DNA of 64,000 bases from Polaromonas sp. Lineage in GTDB: Bacteria > Pseudomonadota > Gammaproteobacteria > Burkholderiales > Burkholderiaceae. Location of the stretch: the NCBI GenBank assembly GCA_013823505.1, contig PNMH01000002.1, forward strand, positions 1 to 64,000, written 5' to 3'. The notes under the pieces are model-generated. The model worked only from the letters and a program-made list of their open reading frames with translations, was not told where the DNA came from and ran no database searches. Both the position numbers and the translations under genes were made by a program. This document shows, piece after piece, positions 43,361 to 52,855 of the stretch (the stretch's first letter is position 1; each line of letters starts with the position of its first letter).

Positions 43361-43963
43361 TCAGCCCAGTTGCTTCAAGAACGTGGCGCTGTCCATGACT
43401 TCGGCCACCGAGGCCATGTCGGCCAGGGCGGCCTGGTGCGCCGCTTCGCCAAACGCGGCGCAACCATCGGACAGCACGATCACGCGGTAGTCGCGCACAT
43501 GCGCATCGCGCACCGTGCTGGCCACGCCGCCGTTGGTGACGATGCCACACACCACCAGGGTGTCCACGCCCGACTTCTTTAGTACCCAATCCAGCTGGGT
43601 GTTGAAGAAGGCCGAGTACGCCACCTTGAACACCGACACATCCACCAGCGGCGCCAGCAGGTCCACGTTGGCCTGGCCCCGGCTGCCGGGCGCAAAGTCG
43701 CCCTTGCGCAGGAAAGGACGGCGCTCCTTGAGGTGGGCCGAAATCATGGGTTCGCCGTTTGCATCGGGCCAGAGCGTGAACAGGCTGGCGGTGACCAGCC
43801 CGCCCCGCGCCTTGATGGCATGCGCGACCGGGGCCATGCGCGCGGGCAGCTGCACCGCCTCGGCGCTCAGTGTGTTGCCGCGGGCATAGGCACCGTCGGG
43901 CGCCAGAAAATCGTTCTGCAGGTCGACGATGACCATGCCCAGCCGCGCGTTCTGCAGGTTCAT
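43361..43963 (-). CDS. Isochorismatase-fold protein lacking the catalytic cysteine
   Basis: A 200-residue protein of the cysteine hydrolase superfamily. Asp14 (VIVDLQNDF) and Lys113 (VFKVAYSAFF) of the triad are present, but the Cys position reads Gly146 in CGIVTNGGVASTVRDA. True isochorismatases (EntB, PhzD) also have Gly here and cleave vinyl ethers instead of amides, so either a different chemistry or a non-catalytic role is likely. The ATG overlaps the HyuA stop (ATGA). Contrast with the two Cys-containing relatives at 27267 and 29558. Confidence 0.82.
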   Translation of the reverse strand: MNLQNARLGMVIVDLQNDFLAPDGAYARGNTLSAEAVQLPARMAPVAHAIKARGGLVTASLFTLWPDANGEPMISAHLKERRPFLRKGDFAPGSRGQANVDLLAPLVDVSVFKVAYSAFFNTQLDWVLKKSGVDTLVVCGIVTNGGVASTVRDAHVRDYRVIVLSDGCAAFGEAAHQAALADMASVAEVMDSATFLKQLG

Positions 43964-46032
43964 GCGGCGCGCTCCACCAGCAGGTTGCCGAGTTTGTCGA
44001 CCCGGCCTTCAAAGCCGGGCTCCAGCCACACGGTGGTGTCGGGCTGCTCCAGGATGGCCGGGCCCTGCACCACGGTGCCCACGGGCAGGCTCAGGCGCTC
44101 ATAGCGCTGCGCGGTCCACCACTGGCCCTGGTGGTACACCGGCTGTTCGCCCACCGGGGCGGTGCGGCCTTCGCCCTGGGGTGCGAGCACGGCCAGGTCG
44201 AACTTGGGGCGGCGCCCGATGCGCGCGTAGCGCAGGTTCATCACCCGGATCACCGGGCCTTGCAGGATGCGGCCAAAGGCGTGCTGGTACGCCGTCTCGA
44301 ACGCGGCCAGCAAACCCGCCGCGTTCAACTGCTCGCGCTTGAGCGGCACCTGCAGGGTGTGGGTCTGGCCCATGTAGAGCATGTCGAAGCTGATCACCTC
44401 GTCCACGCGCACAAAGTGCACGCCGGCCGAATCCAGGCGCACCTGGCAGGCATCGGCGAGGTCGTCCACGCGTTGCAGCAGCGCCGGCCAGGCCACGTCG
44501 GCCAGGCCCACGTTCAGGGTCTGCACCGCGTCGTGGCGCATGTCGGCCATCACGCAGCCCAGCGCCGAGGTGACGCCGGGGTAACGCGGCACGATGCCGG
44601 TGGTCACACCGACCTCGCGCATCATGGCGCACACATGCAGGCCGCCACCGCCGCCAAACGGCATGTAGGCGAACTGCCGCGGGTCGTGGCCACGCTCGAT
44701 CGACACCACACGGATAGCGCCCGCCATGCGGGCGTTGGCCACCGTGAGGATGGCCTCGGCCGCGGCCAGCGCCGTCAGGCCCAGGGGCTCGGCCACGTGC
44801 CGTTGGATCGCCTGCTCCGACAAGCCCGCGTTGAGCGCTTGCAACAAACCACCGCCCAGGGGCCGGTCGGCGGCAATGCGGCCGAGCAACACGTTGGCGT
44901 CGGTCACGGTGGGGCGGGTGTTGCCGCGCCCGTAGCAGGCGGGGCCGGGGATGCTGCCCGCCGACTCGGGGCCAACCTGCAGCATGCCGCCCGCATCGAC
45001 CGAGGCGATGGAGCCGCCACCCGCGCCGATGGTCTCGATCTGGATCATGGGCGAGCGCACCACGAGACCGAACTCGATCGACGTTTGCGCGGCCAGCGCG
45101 GCTTCGCCCGCGGCCACCAGGGACACGTCGAACGAGGTGCCGCCGATGTCACCGGTGATCACGTTGGCAAAGCCAGAAGCGCGGGCGATCTCGGCGCAGG
45201 CCATCACGCCGGCCGCCGGGCCCGAGAGCGCGGTGCGCACCGGCACGTCGCAAGCGGTCTGGCGCGACATCACGCCGCCGTTGCTCTGCACGATCAGCAG
45301 TTCACCGCCAAAACCCTGCGCCCGCAGGTCACCGTCCAGGCGCTGCAAATAGCTGCCCACCACCGGTTGCAGGGCCGCGTTCAGGGTGGCGGTCGAGCAG
45401 CGTTCGAATTCGCGAATCTCAGGCAGCACCTCGCTGGCCGCGGTCACGCAGTTGTTGGGCCAAATCTCGCGCACGGCGGCCACCGCCGCCTGTTCGTTCG
45501 ACGGGTTGGCGTAGGCGTTGATGAAGAACACACACACCGCCTCGCAGCCTTCGGCCAGCAGGGCTCGGGCTTGAGCGCGCACCTGCTCCAGGTCCACGGT
45601 GGTGTGCAGCTGTCCGTCGGCCAGCACGCGCTCGTCCACCTCCAGGCGCCAGGCGCGGGGCACCACCGGCGTGTAGCTGCCGCGCAGGCCCCAGGTTTGC
45701 GGGCGGTCGCGGCGGCGCATTTCCAGCACGTCGCGGAAACCGCGCGTGGTGATGATGCCGGTGCGCGCCACCTTACGCTCCAGCAGCGCGTTGGTGCCCA
45801 CGGTCGTGCCGTGCACGATGGTGGCGATGTCTTTGGCGCCTTGTGCGCCGGTGGTGCCCGTGACCTGGGCAATGCCGTTCATGAAACCGCGGGCTTCTTC
45901 GCCGCGTGTCGACGGCACTTTGACAATGCGCGCCTGACCGGTTTTTTCATCGAGCACGAACAGGTCGGTGAACGTGCCGCCGACGTCAACGCCGACCACC
46001 CAATGCGGCTGGTTCATTGTGGACTCGCTCAT
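43960..46032 (-). CDS. Hydantoinase/5-oxoprolinase family subunit A (HyuA-like)
   Basis: A 690-residue ATP-dependent subunit. It opens WVVGVDVGGTFTDLFVLDEKTG (ASKHA-type phosphate loop) and has IVHGTTVGTNALLERK, VRTALSGPAAGVMACAEIA, VITGDIGGTSFDVSLVAAGE and FGGGGGLHVCAMM. HyuA/HyuB enzymes hydrolyse or carboxylate cyclic amides and ketones with ATP (hydantoin, 5-oxoproline, caprolactam, acetone or acetophenone). The ATG at 46032 overlaps the HyuB stop (ATGA). Near neighbours suggest action on a carboxylated cyclic amide or imide. Confidence 0.88.
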   Translation of the reverse strand: MSESTMNQPHWVVGVDVGGTFTDLFVLDEKTGQARIVKVPSTRGEEARGFMNGIAQVTGTTGAQGAKDIATIVHGTTVGTNALLERKVARTGIITTRGFRDVLEMRRRDRPQTWGLRGSYTPVVPRAWRLEVDERVLADGQLHTTVDLEQVRAQARALLAEGCEAVCVFFINAYANPSNEQAAVAAVREIWPNNCVTAASEVLPEIREFERCSTATLNAALQPVVGSYLQRLDGDLRAQGFGGELLIVQSNGGVMSRQTACDVPVRTALSGPAAGVMACAEIARASGFANVITGDIGGTSFDVSLVAAGEAALAAQTSIEFGLVVRSPMIQIETIGAGGGSIASVDAGGMLQVGPESAGSIPGPACYGRGNTRPTVTDANVLLGRIAADRPLGGGLLQALNAGLSEQAIQRHVAEPLGLTALAAAEAILTVANARMAGAIRVVSIERGHDPRQFAYMPFGGGGGLHVCAMMREVGVTTGIVPRYPGVTSALGCVMADMRHDAVQTLNVGLADVAWPALLQRVDDLADACQVRLDSAGVHFVRVDEVISFDMLYMGQTHTLQVPLKREQLNAAGLLAAFETAYQHAFGRILQGPVIRVMNLRYARIGRRPKFDLAVLAPQGEGRTAPVGEQPVYHQGQWWTAQRYERLSLPVGTVVQGPAILEQPDTTVWLEPGFEGRVDKLGNLLVERAA

Positions 46033-47720
46033 GCCTGTTCCTTGGTGTAGCCCAGCGCTGCGTCGCGCTGGCGGTCGTCGATCGATCGGTTGGCTGGCGT
46101 TCCCCAACCCCCGCCACCGGGGGTCTGCAGGCGCACCCGGTCGCCCTTCTTGAGCTGGATGCCCAGCATCTTGGACACCATGGGCGGGGTCTTCCATTCG
46201 CCGTTCTGGCGGTACTCGAACACGTTGGGCATGGCGGGCTGGCCGCCATGGATGCCCTTGGGCGCGGACTTGCCGCGCTCGCCAAAGATGAAGGCCTCGG
46301 CGCTGTCTTCCAGCAGTTCGATTTCGTAGATCGCACCCAGGCCACCGCGGTGCTCGCCATCGCCACCCGAGCCCGGGCGCAAGGCCCACTGCGTGAAGCG
46401 CACCGGGTAGGCCGCCTCCAGAATCTCCAGCGGCGGAATCGTCGCGGTGGAGATGGGCGCGTTGCCGTGCGACAGGCCGTCGCCGTCCGAATGGCCGCCG
46501 TGCCCGCCGCCGAAGAAGCTGAACATCACCCAGCGCTGGCCCTTGCGTTTTTCGTCGGTGCGGTGTCCGGCGATCGACAGCGCGTTGATGGTGCCGTAGG
46601 CGTGGGCCACGGCGCGCTGCGGGTCGGCCAGCGCGGTGGCGCTGAAGATCACGTCGATCATGCGCAGGATGGTTTCGGTGTAACCCCCCACCGGGCGCGG
46701 ACGCGCCGCGCTGATCACCAGACCGTCGGGCATGACGAAGTCCACCGCGTCGAGCACGCCGGCGTTGGCGGGCACGTCGGGAAAGATGTGCTTCAAGGCC
46801 ACGTAACAGGCGGCCACTGCCGTGGCGCGCGAGATGTTCACCGGCCCCGCGCATTGCGGCGAGGTGCGCGAGAAGTCCAGCGTGAGCCGGTCACCGGCCA
46901 CGGTCATGTCGAGTGCAATGGTCAGCAGCTCGTCTTTCACGCCGTCGTTGTCCAGCACGTCTTCGAAGCTGTAGCGGCCATCGGGCAGGCTGGCGATGTG
47001 CGAGCGCATCAGGCGCACGGCGCGGGTGCGCAGCTCCACCAGGGCCTGGGCCACCTTGGCTTCGGTGTATTCGTCGAGCAGGCCGTCGAGCCGGCGCGCA
47101 CCGAGCTCCAGCGCGGCCAGCTGTCCGTTCAGGTCGCCCCACAGGCTGTCGGGCAGGCGGGTGTTGGCGCGCAGGATGGCGAGCACGTCGTCGTCGAGCA
47201 CACCGGCGCGCAGAATGCGCACCGGGGGAATCTGCACCGCCTCTTGCCAGCACTCGGTGGCCGCCGGGTTGTAGTTGCCGGGCACCGCGCCGCCCACGTC
47301 GTGCCAGTGCGCGGCCGACGCGAGAAAGCAGAACAGCTGTCCGTTGCGGAAGCAGGGTCGCACCAGCTTGAAGTCGTTGGCGTGCGTGCCGCCTTCGTAG
47401 GGATCGTTGAACAGCCACACATCGCCCGGCTGCATGCCACCGCGCTCCGCGGCCACGCGCATGGCGGCGCGCACGGCAAAGGCCATGGCGCCCACAAACA
47501 CGGGCAGTCCCGATTTGCCCTGGATCAGGGTGTCGCCGGTGATCGCGTCGTAGAGGCCGTGGCAGGCGTCGTGCGCCTCGGCAATGATGGGGTTGAACGC
47601 GCTGCGGTAGAGCGTGGCGTCCATCTCGTCGGCGATCTGCTCCAGCCGGCCGCGCAACACGGCCAGCGTGACCGGGTCCATCGCGGCCGCGGTTGTTGAA
47701 TCTGAAACCATCGGGTTCAT
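46029..47720 (-). CDS. Hydantoinase/5-oxoprolinase family subunit B (HyuB-like)
   Basis: A 563-residue subunit with MDPVTLAVLRGRLEQIADEMDATLYRSAFNPIIAEAHD-type N-terminus, GDVWLFNDPYEGGTHANDF (metal-binding), SAAHWHDVGG and PGGGGWGTP near the end. These are hallmarks of HyuB/acetone-carboxylase alpha subunits, which complete the ATP-driven ring opening with HyuA. The ATG at 47720 lies in the ATGA that ends the small hydro-lyase gene. Order HyuB then HyuA is one of the usual arrangements. Confidence 0.88.
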   Translation of the reverse strand: MNPMVSDSTTAAAMDPVTLAVLRGRLEQIADEMDATLYRSAFNPIIAEAHDACHGLYDAITGDTLIQGKSGLPVFVGAMAFAVRAAMRVAAERGGMQPGDVWLFNDPYEGGTHANDFKLVRPCFRNGQLFCFLASAAHWHDVGGAVPGNYNPAATECWQEAVQIPPVRILRAGVLDDDVLAILRANTRLPDSLWGDLNGQLAALELGARRLDGLLDEYTEAKVAQALVELRTRAVRLMRSHIASLPDGRYSFEDVLDNDGVKDELLTIALDMTVAGDRLTLDFSRTSPQCAGPVNISRATAVAACYVALKHIFPDVPANAGVLDAVDFVMPDGLVISAARPRPVGGYTETILRMIDVIFSATALADPQRAVAHAYGTINALSIAGHRTDEKRKGQRWVMFSFFGGGHGGHSDGDGLSHGNAPISTATIPPLEILEAAYPVRFTQWALRPGSGGDGEHRGGLGAIYEIELLEDSAEAFIFGERGKSAPKGIHGGQPAMPNVFEYRQNGEWKTPPMVSKMLGIQLKKGDRVRLQTPGGGGWGTPANRSIDDRQRDAALGYTKEQA

Positions 47721-48220
47721 CCTTGCATGCGTTGTTTGAGCACGGGCAGCAAACCGCCCGCATCGACCATGTCCATCAAAAAATCGGGGATCGCGTGGCA
47801 CACGAGGCGCTCGCCATTGGCGCGCACCACCTCGGGGTTCGCCCCGCCGAGCTGCAATGCAATGCGCTCGCCCTCGTCGATCTGGCCCGCCTGCGGGCAG
47901 GTGAGCAACAGCAGCCCCAGGTTGAAGGCGTTGCGAAAGTACAGACCGCTGTAGGACGGCGCGATCACCGCGGCCAGGCCCAGGTGGCGCAACACGCCGG
48001 CGGCCTGTTCGCGCGACGAACCGATGCCGAAGTTGGCCCCAGCCACCAGCACATCGCCCGGTCGTACGCCGGCTGCAAAGTCGGGGCGCAAGGCTTCGAG
48101 GCAGTGCAGGCCGATCACGTCCAGGCCGTGTTTCATGTAGGCCCCCGGTGCCAGGGCATCGGTGTCCACGTCGGCGCCCAGGCGCCAGGCGCGGGCCTGC
48201 TCGACACCACGCCGGCTCAT
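47717..48220 (-). CDS. Aconitase-like hydro-lyase, small (swivel) subunit, LeuD type
   Basis: A 167-residue swivel domain. It has VDTDALAPGAYMKHGLD (the substrate-loop region), VLVAGANFGIGSSREQAAGVLRHLG with the conserved GSSRE-Q block, and APSYSGLYFRNAFNLGLLLL. This is the LeuD/DmdB/HacB form that pairs with a separate large subunit. The ATG overlaps the large-subunit stop (ATGA). Because leuB and leuA are absent, it is a catabolic paralogue rather than the leucine enzyme. Confidence 0.86.
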   Translation of the reverse strand: MSRRGVEQARAWRLGADVDTDALAPGAYMKHGLDVIGLHCLEALRPDFAAGVRPGDVLVAGANFGIGSSREQAAGVLRHLGLAAVIAPSYSGLYFRNAFNLGLLLLTCPQAGQIDEGERIALQLGGANPEVVRANGERLVCHAIPDFLMDMVDAGGLLPVLKQRMQG

Positions 48221-49503
48221 GCCAGGATCTCCCGCGCGTCGCTGATGTGGCCGCGCAGGGCCGACGCCGCCACGGTGTAGGGTGAAGCGAGGTACACGTT
48301 CACACTGGCTGGACCCATGCGACCCTTGAAGTTGCGGGCCGTGCTGGAGATGACGGTGGCGCCTTCGGGAAACGTGGCGCCATAGCCCGCGCAGGCGCCG
48401 CAACTGTTGGGCAGCAAGGTGGCCCCGGCGTCCAGCAAGACCTGCATCACACCCTCGGTCTCGGCCTGCGCTTGTTCGCGCGCACTGGCCGGCGCCACCA
48501 GCAGTTGAACGCCGGCGGCCACGCGCCGGCCCTGGAGCACCGAGGCCGCGGCCCGCAGGTCTTGCAGCTTGGCACCGGTGCAGGCGCCGATGTAAGCGAT
48601 GCCGGGTTTCACGTCGGCAAACTCGGCCACGTCGCGGGTGTTGGCCGGGCTGTGCGGCGCGGCCACCTGCGGGTTGAGTGCCGAGGCGTCAAAGCTGTGC
48701 TGCTCGAACTCGGCGTCTTCGTCGGTGAACCATTGCTCGGCACCCGCCAGTTTCTCGGCCGGCACGCCCACCGACTCCAGCCATTCCCGGGTGACATCGT
48801 CGGCGGCGATCAGGCCGGCCTGCGCGCCCAGCTCGGCGCTCATGTTGGACAAGGTCATGCGCTCGGCCATGGGCAAGGCCCGCACGCCGCTGCCGGCAAA
48901 CTCCACCGCCTGGTACTGGCCGCCGTTCATGCCCAGGCGGGCAATCGTGTGCAGCATCATGTCCTTGGCCGACACCCCCGGCTGCAAGCGGCCTGCCCAG
49001 TGCATGCGCAAGGTGCGTGGCACCTGCACCCAGATCTGACCCGTCACGCACACACCCAGCATTTCGGTGGCGCCAATGCCGAACATGTAGCTGCCGAACG
49101 CACCGCCGGTGGGCGAATGCGAGTCACCGCCCACGCCAAACATGCCGGGGCGCAGGTGGCCGCGCTCGGGCAGCACTACATGGCAGATGCCTTCGCTGTC
49201 GATGACGTGCGGCAGCTTCCACTGGCGGGCGGTGTCGCGCGTGAACTGCACGATCTTCTGCGCATCGGCGTCCTGCGCCGGCACGTAGTGGTCGAGCACC
49301 AGCACCACCTTGTTCGTGTCCCAGATGGAGGCACCCAGCTCGTCGAGCATGGGCTTGAGCCGACGCGGGCCGGACGAGTCGTGGAACATGGCCAGGTCCA
49401 CCTCGCAGGTGACCACCTCGCCCACCGCGACCTGGCTGCGGCCGGCGGCACGGGCGATGAGTTTTTGCGCCAGGGTCTGAGGCGGCAGGTTGGGCATGCT
49501 CAT
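48217..49503 (-). CDS. Aconitase-like hydro-lyase, large [4Fe-4S] subunit, LeuC type
   Basis: A 428-residue subunit with cluster ligands in YIGACTGAKLQDL and LLPNSCGACAGYG, plus the blocks GVGGDSHSPTGGAFGSYMFGIGATEML and STARNFKGRMG. It belongs to the 3-isopropylmalate/homoaconitate/dimethylmaleate hydratase group, which add or move water on unsaturated di- or tricarboxylates. It starts 6 nt after the transporter ATPase gene. With the lyase at 41051, it recalls the hydratase-lyase pair of the anaerobic nicotinate pathway (dimethylmaleate hydratase, dimethylmalate lyase); the exact substrate is unknown. Confidence 0.87.
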   Translation of the reverse strand: MSMPNLPPQTLAQKLIARAAGRSQVAVGEVVTCEVDLAMFHDSSGPRRLKPMLDELGASIWDTNKVVLVLDHYVPAQDADAQKIVQFTRDTARQWKLPHVIDSEGICHVVLPERGHLRPGMFGVGGDSHSPTGGAFGSYMFGIGATEMLGVCVTGQIWVQVPRTLRMHWAGRLQPGVSAKDMMLHTIARLGMNGGQYQAVEFAGSGVRALPMAERMTLSNMSAELGAQAGLIAADDVTREWLESVGVPAEKLAGAEQWFTDEDAEFEQHSFDASALNPQVAAPHSPANTRDVAEFADVKPGIAYIGACTGAKLQDLRAAASVLQGRRVAAGVQLLVAPASAREQAQAETEGVMQVLLDAGATLLPNSCGACAGYGATFPEGATVISSTARNFKGRMGPASVNVYLASPYTVAASALRGHISDAREILA

Positions 49504-49509
49504 GGCGCC

Positions 49510-50216
<707 letters not shown>

Positions 50217-50220
<4 letters not shown>

Positions 50221-50993
50221 GCCTGGGCTTCCTTGTGGGCCGTTGCGCTGGCCACGCTTTTTTGCAAACGCTCGGCCGTGCCGTGGCCCAGGTAGGCCTC
50301 CACCACAGCGGGGTTGTTCGTCACTTCGGCGGGCGTGCCGTGCGCAATGAGCTGGCCCTGTGCCAGCACCCACACCTCTTGCGCCAGGCTCATCACGGCC
50401 TGCATGACGTGTTCGATCATGAGCACCGTGACACCGCTCTGCGCGATGCCCTGCACCACCGGGATCATCTCGGCAATCTCTTGCGGGTTCAGGCCCGCCA
50501 GCACCTCGTCGAGCAACAACAGGCGCGGCCGGGTGGCCAGGGCACGCGCGAGCTCCAGCCGCTTGCGCCCGGCCACGGTGAGGTCGCTGGCCAGTTTGTC
50601 GAGCTGAGCGGTGAGCCCCACCTGCTGCGCCACCGACTCGGCCTGCGCCAGCGCCTGCGCACGCCCGGGCACATGCAGGTGCGCGCCCACGGCAATGTTT
50701 TCACGCACGGTTTGCGCCGCAAAGGGCTGAACGATCTGGAACGTGCGCGTCATGCCCATGCGGGCATTGAGGTGCGGCGCCTGACCGGTGATGTCACGCC
50801 CCGCAAAACTCACGCGACCGGTGTCGGGTTTGATGAAGCCCGACATCAGCGCAAACAGCGTGGTCTTGCCCGCCCCGTTGGGGCCAATGAGGGCACTCAG
50901 GCGCCCCTCGGTCACCGACAGGCTGACGTTCTGCACCGCCTTGAGGCCGCCAAAGGATTTGCCGACACCGTCGATCTGCAGCAGGGCGCTCAT
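50217..50993 (-). CDS. Branched-chain-amino-acid-type ABC transporter ATPase, LivG-like
   Basis: A 258-residue ATPase with Walker A LIGPNGAGKTTLFALMSG, Walker B LLLLDEVLAGLNPQE and TRTFQIVQPFAAQTVRENIAVG, the LivG form. The signature is weakened to DLTVAGRKRLELARAL, common in LivG proteins. Start overlaps the LivM stop (ATGA). Confidence 0.92.
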
Positions 50994-51970
50994 TGCTTTT
51001 CACCGTCGGAAGATTTGTGGCCACGCAGCCATTGCAGGGGCGTGATCGTGCCCAGCCCGGCAATGCCGCGCGGCAGGAACATCACGATGACGATCAGCAC
51101 CACGCCGTAGATCACCATGTTGATGCCCGGCAGCTGGCCAAACAAGTTGCGCGTGAGGTCGGCCAGGATGTGCAGGCCGACAGCCCCCAGCAACGGCCCC
51201 CACAACGTGCCCAGACCACCCACGATGGCGCCCACCAGCGCCTCGACCGAGGTGTGCGAACCGAATGCGATGGCGGGATCGATGTACTGGAACACCTGCA
51301 CATAAAACGCGCCGCCGGCGCCCATGAGGCCGCCGGAGATCACGGTGGCCGCCAGCTTGACGCTGAACGGGTTCACGCCGATGGCGCGCGCGGCGTCTTC
51401 GTTGTCGCGCACCGCCTGCAGGTAGGCGCCAAAGCGCGAATGGCGCAACCAGGCGGTGATGCACAGGGCGAGCGTGACCAGCCCCAGCATGAGCCAGATG
51501 AAGCCCGAGCGATTCACGAACTGCATGTTGGCGGTGGAGGCGTTGAGCGGCAGCATCAGGCCCACACCGGCGCCAGTGAACGGCACCGAGGTGGCCAGGA
51601 TGCGGAACACCTCGGCGAAGGCCAGCGTGACCAGTGCGAAATACGAGCCTTTGAGGCCATAGCGAAACGACGCTGCGCCCACAAAGGCGCCCACCGCAGC
51701 GGCAAACGCCATGGCCAGCGGCAGGGCCACCCAGGGGCTCAGCCCCCACTGCATCTGCGCGATGGCCTGCACATAGGCACCGGTGCCAAAGAACAGCGCA
51801 TGGCCAAAGGAAAACTGGCCACCAAAACCACCCAGCACGTTCCACGCTTGCGAGAGCAGGCAGGCGTACAGCGCGGTCATGACGAAGTTGAGGATCACGC
51901 CCGACTCGGTGAAGAGCGGTACGACGCCGACCAGCAGCACGAACAGCGCAATGTTGCGAACGTCTTTCAT
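50990..51970 (-). CDS. Branched-chain-amino-acid-type ABC transporter permease, LivM-like
   Basis: A 326-residue membrane protein with about nine helices. It includes AWNVLGGFGGQFSFGHALFFGTGAY, GLKGSYFALVTLAFAEVFRI and the ATPase-contact loop VRDNEDAARAIGVNPFSVKL, typical of LivM. Start at 51970 overlaps the LivH stop (ATGA); a longer upstream frame is a LivH shadow. Confidence 0.92.
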   Translation of the reverse strand: MKDVRNIALFVLLVGVVPLFTESGVILNFVMTALYACLLSQAWNVLGGFGGQFSFGHALFFGTGAYVQAIAQMQWGLSPWVALPLAMAFAAAVGAFVGAASFRYGLKGSYFALVTLAFAEVFRILATSVPFTGAGVGLMLPLNASTANMQFVNRSGFIWLMLGLVTLALCITAWLRHSRFGAYLQAVRDNEDAARAIGVNPFSVKLAATVISGGLMGAGGAFYVQVFQYIDPAIAFGSHTSVEALVGAIVGGLGTLWGPLLGAVGLHILADLTRNLFGQLPGINMVIYGVVLIVIVMFLPRGIAGLGTITPLQWLRGHKSSDGEKQ

Positions 51971-52839
51971 GCCTTGGCTCCAAAGAATCCTTGGGGCCTG
52001 AGCATGAGCACCGCAATGAAGATGACAAAAATGCCGACCTGGCCCAGCGACTCGCCCAGCACCAGACCCCCCACCGACTCCACCACACCGATCAGCAAGC
52101 CACCCAGCAGGGCACCGGCAAAACTGCCCATACCGCCCAGCACGACGATGGTGAAGGCAACCAGCACGAAACCGTTGCCCACCGTCGGGTTCACGTAGTA
52201 GGCCGGCATGAGGAAACAGGCGGCAGCGCCCAGGCTGGCCAGCCCCAGACCAAAGCACATGGCGTAGACGTGGTCCACATCGATGCCCATGAGGCGCGCA
52301 CCTTGCTTTTCCTTGGACACCGCGCGGATCGCGCGGCCCAGGTCGGTTTTCTGAACGATCAACAACAAGACCGCCGACACCACCAGCGCGCCACCAAACG
52401 CCACCAGCTTGGGCAGCGCGATGAAGGCGGGACCGATCTCCACCGTGGTCAGCGTGTAGGCGGTCTCGATGGTGCGGGTGTCCGACTTGAAGAACAGCAG
52501 GGCGAGGTTTTCGAGCACGATGGACACGCCCAGCGTGACCAGCAGGATGTTTTCATCCCGGCCATGGCTGGCGCGGTTGATCACGCCGCGTTGCAGCGCG
52601 TAGCCCAGCACGAACATGGCCGGCACCATGATCGGCAAGGCCAGGTAGGGGTCCACCCCGAGCTTTTCCTTGAGCATGTACACGCCGTACAGCGCCACCA
52701 TCAAGGCCGCGCCGTGCGCGAAATTGATGATGTGCAGCACGCCGTAGATCAGCGTCAGGCCCAGCGCGATCAGCGCATACACGGCACCGGTGGTGATGCC
52801 GTTGAGCACCGACGGAAACAGGATGTTCAGGTCGAGCAT
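51967..52839 (-). CDS. Branched-chain-amino-acid-type ABC transporter permease, LivH-like
   Basis: A 290-residue permease with about eight helices, starting LNILFPSVLNGITTGAVYALIALGLTLIYGVLHIINFAHG, which is diagnostic for LivH. The contact loop IRAVSKEKQGARLMGIDVDHV follows. It lies 16 nt after the binding-protein gene. Confidence 0.92.
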   Translation of the reverse strand: MLDLNILFPSVLNGITTGAVYALIALGLTLIYGVLHIINFAHGAALMVALYGVYMLKEKLGVDPYLALPIMVPAMFVLGYALQRGVINRASHGRDENILLVTLGVSIVLENLALLFFKSDTRTIETAYTLTTVEIGPAFIALPKLVAFGGALVVSAVLLLIVQKTDLGRAIRAVSKEKQGARLMGIDVDHVYAMCFGLGLASLGAAACFLMPAYYVNPTVGNGFVLVAFTIVVLGGMGSFAGALLGGLLIGVVESVGGLVLGESLGQVGIFVIFIAVLMLRPQGFFGAKA

Positions 52840-52855
52840 CGGGGGACCCTGGCGA

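Noticed and set aside
44131..46050. 639-codon plus-strand open frame opposite hyuA
   Set aside because: Composition and lack of motifs mark it as a shadow of the hydantoinase gene.
43960..46854. 964-codon frame that would lengthen HyuA
   Set aside because: The extension is an out-of-frame reading of hyuB; ATG 46032 in ATGA and the conserved GVDVGGTFTD start fit the family.
47717..49503. LeuCD of leucine biosynthesis
   Set aside because: leuA and leuB are absent, and the genes sit inside a transport and catabolic operon, so a paralogous hydratase is more likely.
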